A stretch of DNA of 64,000 bases from Pelotomaculum sp. (GTDB lineage Bacteria > Bacillota > Desulfotomaculia > Desulfotomaculales > Pelotomaculaceae). Positions 58,079-64,000 of the stretch are shown piece after piece. A model generated the notes under the pieces. It was not told where the DNA came from and ran no database searches. It saw only the letters and a list, made by a program, of their open reading frames with translations. The stretch spans positions 1-64,000 of the forward strand of contig JAHDOA010000004.1 of assembly GCA_018435055.1 (NCBI GenBank), written 5' to 3'. A program made the position numbers and the translations under genes. Numbering within the stretch: the stretch's first letter is position 1; every line of letters starts with the position of its first letter.

Positions 58079-58573
58079 TTAAGACCAGATTTCTTCACCT
58101 GCGCGCTGAAAGACACCGCTTTTACCCCCGCTCTTATGTACCAGCCTGATGGCGCCGATAACCATCTCCCGGTCTACCGCCTTGCACATGTCATAAATGG
58201 CCAGAGCCGCCGTTGACACAGCGGTAAGGGCCTCCATTTCCACCCCAGTCTGCCCGGTCGTCCTCGCTTTGGCCTCGATTTCCACCCTGCTGCGCTCGCG
58301 GTCGGAACGAAAGCGCACATCAACTCCCGTCAACGCCAGGGGGTGACAGAGGGGTATTAAGTCCGGCGTCTTTTTGGCGGCTATGATTCCGGCCACCCGG
58401 GCTACGCCAAACACCTCTCCTTTGGAAACTTTACCGGCAAGGATCATTTCTAGCGTTTCCGGACGCATGGACACTTCTCCCCGGGCAACCGCCTCCCTGC
58501 GAGTAATTTCTTTTCCTCCCACTTCCACCATCCTGGCCTGGCCTTGTTCATCCAGGTGAGTTAAACCACTCAA
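58079..58573 (-). CDS. moaC: Cyclic pyranopterin monophosphate synthase MoaC
   Basis: 164 aa. It acts after MoaA to form cPMP from 3',8-cH2[22 protein letters not shown] and [20 protein letters not shown] then [11 protein letters not shown] carry the active-site residues; the [10 protein letters not shown] end is typical. The start is TTG 58573 with AGGAG 8 nt upstream. Confidence 0.96.
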   Translation of the reverse strand: MSGLTHLDEQGQARMVEVGGKEITRREAVARGEVSMRPETLEMILAGKVSKGEVFGVARVAGIIAAKKTPDLIPLCHPLALTGVDVRFRSDRERSRVEIEAKARTTGQTGVEMEALTAVSTAALAIYDMCKAVDREMVIGAIRLVHKSGGKSGVFQRAGEEIWS

Positions 58574-58637
58574 AGCAACATCTCCTTATAATAGTTCTTG
58601 TTGTCTGATCATTATTAGAATATCAAACAACAGGCTA

Positions 58638-60560
58638 TCAATTCCGCCACATTACCTTACCGCAGTCGCGCAGGTCATAGCCACCCAGTTTGGCTACCTC
58701 TGCCTGAAACTCGGGCATATTTATTATTTCCAGCATCCGCTGTATATAAGGCGTGTCCCAGTACTCTTCGGGTATGCACAGATCATAGCGCTCCTCAACA
58801 ATACTGGTAAAGTCCAGGCCGAGGGCGCGGGCCGCCGCCCGTATGCCCAGTCCGGCGTCCGCCGCCCCGGCTTTAACCGCGACGGCTACGGCCATATGGG
58901 TATACTCCTCGTGCTCGTAGCCGTTGATTTGCTCCGGATCAATGCACTGCTTCCGCAGCAGGTAATCAAGCAGGATCCTGGTACCGGCGCCGCGCTGCCG
59001 GTTAACATAGCTGACGCCTGCCCTGGCCAAATCTGCGAGATTACGGATGTTCATGGGGTTGCCTTTAGTCAGGATCAGCCCTTGTTCACGGTAAACCAGG
59101 TTGACAAGTTTTACCTTTCTGCCGGAAAGCAGCCTTTTTACATAGGAAACATTGTAATCGCCTGTTTCCTCGTCAAGCAGGTGGATACCCGCGCAGTGAG
59201 CCTCGCCGCGCCTTAAAGCCGTAAATCCCCCCAGGCTGCCGACATGGGCTGACGAAAGGGCGGCCTCGGGATATTTACGTCGTAAAAAATCGGCAAGCAC
59301 ATCCAGGGCCAGATCGTGGCTGCCGATGATCACGGTGGTCTCCCCGATTTCCTGCGGTGTTTTAAAAAGTTCTACCGGGGCTTTGTCACCGGCGTTAAAC
59401 CCCTCTGATTTCTGCGGGATCCTGATCATCCCGTCAGCCAAAACCAGTGACATCATGATCCCGGCGCCGCGGGATATCGGGGTGGCTACGACTCTATTCC
59501 CCACTTGTCCAAGCTTGACCCTGACAAATTCCTCCACGCCTATAGGTGAGACCATTTTTCTGGACACCGTGGCTTCGATTTTTTCAATGGGAGGAGGTAC
59601 AGCGCCAAGTTTTTTAAAAATGACCGGCTTGACGAAAAGGTCCAGATCTATGTATGCGGATACCGGATAACCCGGTACGCCTATCGCCGGCTTGCCGTTT
59701 ATTTCACCGAGTATAACAGGTTTACCCGGTTTGGTTGCTACCCCGTGCACCAATACCGTTCCCAGAGACCTGATCGCGTCAACGGTAAAATCCTCGGACC
59801 CTGCTGAAGAACCAGCATTAATCAGTACGATATCCGCGTCATCCGAAGATCTTAAAAGCATTGCCTTAATATCGGCAAAATCGTCAACCGTTATCTCCCT
59901 GCGCAGAGCAATGCCGCCCCATTTCTCCACCATTGCGCCCAACATCCTGGAGTTATACTCGATGATATCCCCCGGCTGCAAATCAGAGCCTGGTTGAACC
60001 AGTTCCGTACCGGTCGGCAAAATAGCCACCCGCGGGCGGGGATAAACATAAATACTGTCGACACCGCCGGCCAGCATGGCGCCTATGTCAACCGGCCTGA
60101 CCTGGTGGCTGGAGGATAATATCATTTCAGTCGCCACCATATCTTCCCCCACAATCCGTACATGCCGCCAGGGGGGCACAGCCTCAATGATCTCGATCAG
60201 ATCCGGTTTTAAATAGTGCACTTCCTCAATCATTATTACCGCATCACAGCCGTCCGGCAGCGGGTCACCCGTGTCTACCGGGACCGCTTCCTGGCCCACA
60301 ATCAACTGCCTGGGGGTTGTTTCCGAAGCGCCGTATGTAATTGAAGAACGGACGGCCATGCCATCCATAGCTGAAGCATGGTAATGGGGAGAGGAGATCC
60401 TGGCATAAACAGGGGCCGCTGTAATCCGGCCAAGGGCTTCTTCAACCGAAATCAGCTCCGGCCGTCCCGGATGCAATGCCCCAATACCATCAAGATAGCC
60501 AAGGTATCGTTCGAGTGCTTCCTCCCAGGGCAGATCATCAAGATAAATTTTTCGCTTCAT
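58638..60560 (-). CDS. MoeA-like molybdopterin molybdotransferase fused to a PBP-like domain
   Basis: 640 aa. Residues about 1-405 are MoeA-like (PVYARISSPHYHASAMDGMA, INAGSSAGSEDFTVD, GVPGYPVSAYIDLDLF). Residues about 425-640 form a periplasmic-binding-protein-like domain (SSAHVGSLGGFTALRRGEAH, YREQGLILTKGNP, NRQRGAGTRILLDYLL) thought to bind molybdate/tungstate or another ligand. ATG 60560 is preceded by GGGGTG. It is followed by moaC and preceded by a second, stand-alone moeA; pairs like this are common in organisms with tungsten enzymes. Confidence 0.92.
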   Translation of the reverse strand: MKRKIYLDDLPWEEALERYLGYLDGIGALHPGRPELISVEEALGRITAAPVYARISSPHYHASAMDGMAVRSSITYGASETTPRQLIVGQEAVPVDTGDPLPDGCDAVIMIEEVHYLKPDLIEIIEAVPPWRHVRIVGEDMVATEMILSSSHQVRPVDIGAMLAGGVDSIYVYPRPRVAILPTGTELVQPGSDLQPGDIIEYNSRMLGAMVEKWGGIALRREITVDDFADIKAMLLRSSDDADIVLINAGSSAGSEDFTVDAIRSLGTVLVHGVATKPGKPVILGEINGKPAIGVPGYPVSAYIDLDLFVKPVIFKKLGAVPPPIEKIEATVSRKMVSPIGVEEFVRVKLGQVGNRVVATPISRGAGIMMSLVLADGMIRIPQKSEGFNAGDKAPVELFKTPQEIGETTVIIGSHDLALDVLADFLRRKYPEAALSSAHVGSLGGFTALRRGEAHCAGIHLLDEETGDYNVSYVKRLLSGRKVKLVNLVYREQGLILTKGNPMNIRNLADLARAGVSYVNRQRGAGTRILLDYLLRKQCIDPEQINGYEHEEYTHMAVAVAVKAGAADAGLGIRAAARALGLDFTSIVEERYDLCIPEEYWDTPYIQRMLEIINMPEFQAEVAKLGGYDLRDCGKVMWRN

Positions 60561-60589
60561 ATTTATCCGCACCCCAATTTAAACAAACT

Positions 60590-60680
60590 GACGGTATTTA
60601 CGGGTTAAATTGAATATATTAATTCTAATAGTCCTGTTAATCTTATGTAATCCGGTCAATCCTGTCAAATTGTTTTAAAA
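60590..60680. repeat. AT-rich ATCCTGT-type repeat between the two moeA genes
   Basis: Contains AGTCCTGTTAATCTTATGTA then CCGGTCAATCCTGTCAAATTGTTTT, which turns back into AACAATTTGACA (a short hairpin overlapping the moeA stop). Same family as 121-185 and 10808-11095. Confidence 0.6.
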
Positions 60681-61916
60681 CAATTTGACATCCACTATTT
60701 CGCCGGCCTCAACACCCTCTTTGCCGGCAGGGATATGGGCCAGACCGTTTGCTTTGATCATGGTATTGATCAGCCCCGATTTGCCAAGTACCGGCTCGGC
60801 AAAAAGCTGCCCCCCCTTACTGCTGACCTTAACACGAAAATAATCCTTGCGCCCGGCTGCGGAATGAAGGTTGCGGGTAATAATCGCTTTAACCGGAAAT
60901 TCCAGGGCAGACTCTTCTTCAGTTGCCGGGTAAGCGCCGTCACGCAAAAGCGGCGCGACCAGCACATCGAAGATAACCAGCGCTGACGCTGGATGACCGG
61001 GCAGCCCGAATAACGGTTTACCCCCTATAACTGCTCCCGCCGTAGGTTTGCCGGGCTTAACAGAAATCCCGTGAAAAACCACACCGGGCTTCCCGGCGGT
61101 ATCTATTACCTTGAAGGTTACATCACGTGCGCCGACAGAGCTTCCCCCGGAGATGAGGACCATGTCGTTTTCATCCAGCGCGCGGGCCAGGGTTTTTCTT
61201 AGTTTGTCATAATCATCCGGCACAATGCCGTAGAGGCGGGGCCGGCCGCCCGCGGCCAAGACAGCTCCGTATAGAATGTAGGAGTTGATGTCCCTGATTT
61301 CACCGGGAGAAGGTTTTTCCAGCGGGTTGATCAGTTCATCGCCGGTAGAGATAATTCCTACCCTGGTTATACGGGTTACCTCCACCTCGGTGACGCCGAT
61401 GGAGGAGAGTAGCCCCAGATCCTGGGGTCTGATCCGGTGGGATGCCGGAAGCGCGATATCCCCGGCGGTAATATCCTCCCCCCGGCGGATAACATTTTCA
61501 CCCGGCGCCACCGGCCGGTTAATCCCGATCGTGCGGCTGTCCAGCTCTTCAGTGTATTCGACCATTACAACGGCGTCAGCGCCCGCAGGAATCATAGCCC
61601 CGGTAGCAATGTACCAGGTTTGCCCCGTATCGACCCGACCGGCGGGTACCTGCCCGATTAGCGCCTCACCGCTGACATCAAGGTACGACGGTATTCCCTC
61701 TGAAGCGCCATAAGTATCCTTAGCTTTTACGGCGTACCCGTCTACTGTTGACCTGTTGAAGGCGGGTACATTATCCACAGCCCGCACATCCGCAGTCAGA
61801 CGGCAGCCGAGGCTTTCCAGTATGGGTACCTTTATACCTGTTTTTTCTGCCGGCAAGTGGCTCATTATGGCAGCCCTTGCCTCAGCCAGCGTTAACACCT
61901 TAAAAAGTTCTGCCAT
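60675..61916 (-). CDS. moeA: Molybdopterin molybdotransferase MoeA
   Basis: 413 aa, full-length single MoeA. It inserts molybdate or tungstate into adenylylated molybdopterin. Motifs: NVPAFNRSTVDGYAVKAKDT, WYIATGAMIPAGADAVVMVE, VGIISTGDELI, LISGGSSVGARD and GLPGHPASALVIFDVLV. It is 15 bp from the small CELGCF protein gene upstream. The stop codon lies in the AT-rich repeat. Confidence 0.96.
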   Translation of the reverse strand: MAELFKVLTLAEARAAIMSHLPAEKTGIKVPILESLGCRLTADVRAVDNVPAFNRSTVDGYAVKAKDTYGASEGIPSYLDVSGEALIGQVPAGRVDTGQTWYIATGAMIPAGADAVVMVEYTEELDSRTIGINRPVAPGENVIRRGEDITAGDIALPASHRIRPQDLGLLSSIGVTEVEVTRITRVGIISTGDELINPLEKPSPGEIRDINSYILYGAVLAAGGRPRLYGIVPDDYDKLRKTLARALDENDMVLISGGSSVGARDVTFKVIDTAGKPGVVFHGISVKPGKPTAGAVIGGKPLFGLPGHPASALVIFDVLVAPLLRDGAYPATEEESALEFPVKAIITRNLHSAAGRKDYFRVKVSSKGGQLFAEPVLGKSGLINTMIKANGLAHIPAGKEGVEAGEIVDVKLF

Positions 61917-61931
61917 TAGCGCGCTCCAACC

Positions 61932-62111
61932 TTAAAAACATCCGAGTTCACAAGATTTGATTTTAATTTCCAGCTCATCAGCCGCCTTCCCGATGATCCG
62001 CGGCGCAACCTTTAAATCCCTCGCCATTTTCCTGGCTTCCGTGCAGGTGAGCCGGCCGTCCTTTGCCGCCTGCCTGACAGCGTCCAATACCTCCCGATTG
62101 ATTTCAGACAT
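61932..62111 (-). CDS. Small conserved Moco-operon protein with CELGCF tail
   Basis: 59 aa from ATG 62111 (AAAGGAG 8 nt upstream). Three predicted helices, the middle of which is HTH-like (LTCTEARKMARDLKVAPRII), and a Cys-containing C-terminus KSCELGCF. I know similar small ORFs ending in C-x-LGCF in molybdopterin loci of anaerobes, but not a function. Position between mobB and moeA suggests a role in metal or sulfur handling for the cofactor; the two cysteines could bind metal (inference). Confidence 0.75.
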   Translation of the reverse strand: MSEINREVLDAVRQAAKDGRLTCTEARKMARDLKVAPRIIGKAADELEIKIKSCELGCF

Positions 62112-62191
62112 TGTCAACACTCCTTTCGATTGGGGAAATTACGAACGGGACATTCCATAGCATGCAGGAACGCATCCACGTTCATAAAGTT

Positions 62192-62698
62192 TTATCTTAT
62201 CTTTCTTAAAACCGCCTGTTCGATATGATCAGCCACTCCCGCCGCATCGTCTAGAGCAAAACGGGGGGCCGTGGTTAAATATGGCGCGTCACTGACCACA
62301 GCCAGCAGCTCGTTTTCCGGAACATCAAGCCGCTCAGCAGTCCCAAGCCGGTAAAAAACCTCTATTTTTGGCCAATTTTCCTTCTTGTATCCCTCAACAA
62401 TGATTAAATCCAGTTCACCAGCCATGGAGATTAAAACCCCCGGGCCCGGGTCACCATCAGTTTTCTTGAATAAGGAATAACCGCCCGGCGCCGCCAGGGC
62501 CACAAAATCAGCGCCCGCCCGGGCGTGCCGCCAGGCGTCCTTGCCCGGTTGGTCGAATTCCACGTTATGGTGGGTATGCTTAATCACACCGATCCTGTAT
62601 CCGCGGCCTTTTAGTTCAATAATCAGTTTCTCCAAAAACGTGGTTTTGCCGGCGCCGGAATAACCGGCCAGACCAACCACGGGAACCGGCTTCCCCAT
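62192..62698 (-). CDS. mobB: Molybdopterin-guanine dinucleotide biosynthesis protein MobB
   Basis: 168-aa P-loop GTPase. Walker A GYSGAGKTTFLEKL, IGVIKHTHHNVEFD and LDLIIVEGYKKENWPKIEVF are characteristic. It assists MobA in attaching GMP to the cofactor. It begins directly next to the MOSC stop codon, so the two are translationally coupled. Confidence 0.94.
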   Translation of the reverse strand: MGKPVPVVGLAGYSGAGKTTFLEKLIIELKGRGYRIGVIKHTHHNVEFDQPGKDAWRHARAGADFVALAAPGGYSLFKKTDGDPGPGVLISMAGELDLIIVEGYKKENWPKIEVFYRLGTAERLDVPENELLAVVSDAPYLTTAPRFALDDAAGVADHIEQAVLRKIR

Positions 62699-63136
62699 TT
62701 AAGCCTCCATTACCTCTATATGGTCACCAGTTTTAACCGGACCGCCCTCCAGGACCCTGATGAAGATCCCCTCCCTGGGCATGACACAATCCCCGGCCTG
62801 GTAGTAAATGGCGCAGCGTTTGTGGCATTCCTTCCCAATCTGGGTCACCTCGCCTACTGCCTCAGGACCGATTTTCACACGTGTGCCGACAGGGAGGTTA
62901 ACAAGATCTATTCCCTCTGTAGTGAGGTTTTCGGCAAAGTCACCGGGTCCCACGTCTAAACCCCTGGCTCGCATCTTTTCTATGCTCTCGACGGCGAGAA
63001 GGCTGACCTGGCGGTGCCAGGGGCCGGCATGCGCGTCATCTTTCAAGCCGTGTTCCTTGAGCAGCAGTCCTTCTCCGCTGTTTTTTTTCCGCATCCCTTT
63101 TCCAGGGCTTGTACACACTGCCTTTATTATACCCAT
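62699..63136 (-). CDS. MOSC-domain protein of the molybdopterin operon
   Basis: 145 aa. GEGLLLKEHGLKDDAHAGPW, RQVSLLAVESIEKM, GDFAENLTTEGIDL and the conserved cysteine in IGKECHKRCAIYY match short MOSC proteins, thought to bind or carry sulfur/cofactor in Moco metabolism. It lies 8 bp after moaA. TQIGKECHKRC contains two nearby cysteines. Confidence 0.9.
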   Translation of the reverse strand: MGIIKAVCTSPGKGMRKKNSGEGLLLKEHGLKDDAHAGPWHRQVSLLAVESIEKMRARGLDVGPGDFAENLTTEGIDLVNLPVGTRVKIGPEAVGEVTQIGKECHKRCAIYYQAGDCVMPREGIFIRVLEGGPVKTGDHIEVMEA

Positions 63137-63144
63137 TTGCTCAG

Positions 63145-64000
63145 TTACCCTCCTATTTGTGACATTACCCGTTTTCTGTCCGCCCAGCCCTCATGCATAT
63201 GATGCCGGTCAGGTTTCATGTCAATCGCGTCCATTATTAAATCAATTAGTTCCCTTTCTTCCGCTCCCCTGCGCAGTGGTGTTTTCAAGTCAATTTCCCT
63301 GCTGTCATAAAGGCATGGTCGCAGACCCCCGCTTGAGGTCAGGCGCAGACGATTGCAGTTTCCACAGAAATGATTGCTCATGGCGGTAATAAAGCCGACT
63401 GTTCCTTCAGCGCCTTCAAAACGGTAGTATTTGGCCGGTCCGTCACCCTCGATCGACCTGACGGGATGCAGTCTGCCGATCCTGCGGCTGATCTTCTCCA
63501 TTATTTCTTCAGCCGGCACAAAACGTCCCTCGGCCCACGAATTGCCGTCACCGATAGGCATTATTTCGATGAAACGGATGTGCAGGGGCCTTTTCAGGGA
63601 AAGGTGGGCCATGGCCTCCACCTCGTCATCATTAATACCACGGGTTACTACGGTATTTATCTTAACCGGGTGCAGCCCGGCGTCAAGGGCCGCCTGTATC
63701 CCTTTCCAGGCACACGCCAGGTCACCAATTCTGGTAATTTCCCGGTAACGTTCACTTTTTAAAGTATCCAGGCTGATATTTACCCTTTTTAATCCGGACT
63801 TCTTTAACGCCGCCGCATGGGAAGGCAGAAGAAGGCCGTTCGTAGTTAGTGTTATGTCATCAATACCCGGAATATTCGAAATATTACGGACCAGGTCATT
63901 GATCCCCTTGCGGACCAGGGGTTCCCCTCCGGTGAGGCGTATTTTCCGGATCCCTACTTTGGTTGCGGCCCGGATTACAGCCTCGATTTCTTCCGCACGC
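63145..64000 (-). CDS. moaA: GTP 3',8-cyclase MoaA (5' end beyond the window)
   Basis: The reading frame is open to the right edge of the window, so only the C-terminal 284 codons or so are present. Visible are LTGGEPLVRKGI, LTTNGLLLP, VNISLDTLKSERY, the C-terminal second 4Fe-4S motif CGNCNRLRLTSSGGLRPCL and the terminal Gly-Gly needed for activity. The radical-SAM C-x3-C-x2-C motif lies outside the window. First visible gene of the operon moaA-MOSC-mobB-orf-moeA-moeA/PBP-moaC-mog. Confidence 0.96.
   Translation of the reverse strand, partial: RAEEIEAVIRAATKVGIRKIRLTGGEPLVRKGINDLVRNISNIPGIDDITLTTNGLLLPSHAAALKKSGLKRVNISLDTLKSERYREITRIGDLACAWKGIQAALDAGLHPVKINTVVTRGINDDEVEAMAHLSLKRPLHIRFIEIMPIGDGNSWAEGRFVPAEEIMEKISRRIGRLHPVRSIEGDGPAKYYRFEGAEGTVGFITAMSNHFCGNCNRLRLTSSGGLRPCLYDSREIDLKTPLRRGAEERELIDLIMDAIDMKPDRHHMHEGWADRKRVMSQIGG

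Overview
The window looks like chromosomal DNA from an anaerobic, spore-forming Firmicute of the Peptococcaceae type (Pelotomaculum/Desulfotomaculum relatives). This is inferred from gene content: a SleB/LysM cortex hydrolase under a c-di-AMP riboswitch, HrcA/CIRCE-controlled groESL, a PRPP riboswitch before purine genes, an aldehyde ferredoxin oxidoreductase with a molybdopterin operon, and a non-oxidative hydroxyarylic acid decarboxylase set. I could not run a database search. Most genes are on the minus strand.

Layout. 0.2-1.3 kb: nth-trmL. 1.5-8.8 kb: an alpha-glucan module (DUF4912 protein, GH57 branching enzyme, GT4 synthase, sugar nucleotidyltransferase fused to a degenerate mutase, CBM25 protein). 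9-18 kb: housekeeping genes in the order pcrA, amj, ligA, gatC, gatA, gatB, small membrane protein. 18.5-24.7 kb: the most interesting region. It holds idi, a chimeric regulator (phenol-type XylR_N plus V4R sensor joined to a PucR-type output), decarboxylase subunits D and C (UbiD), divergent UbiX, and an LpdD-like prenyl-flavin chaperone. Together these would sense an aromatic compound, make prenyl-FMN from DMAPP and (de)carboxylate a phenolic acid. 24.7-28.5 kb: an incomplete his operon (yerC-hisC-hisB-hisA-hisI-hisE). 28.7-36.1 kb: an incomplete pur operon (purE-B-M-N-H-D) behind a PRPP riboswitch.

36.25-41.40 kb is a decayed integrative element inserted at the 3' end of guaA. It is bounded by a 34-bp perfect direct repeat and carries a truncated integrase, sigma-like factor, HK97-gp10-like protein, an HTH-Fic pair and small phage-type ORFs. 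41.4-52.6 kb: hpt-guaA, mazG, DUF1015, tRNA-Val, a nucleotidase, the riboswitch-controlled sleB gene, an RNase HI homologue, tRNA-Thr, an L,D-transpeptidase and a CDF transporter. 52.9-64 kb: a tungsten/molybdenum-type aldehyde oxidoreductase behind a terminator-containing leader, groES-groEL, and a molybdopterin operon (moaA-MOSC-mobB-orf-moeA-moeA/PBP-moaC-mog) running off the right edge.

Several repeat families are scattered through the intergenic DNA: REP-like palindromes with a constant loop and changing stems, often placed just after stop codons; AT-rich arrays of a 10-mer; and a 118-bp structured repeat found after gatB and after purN.
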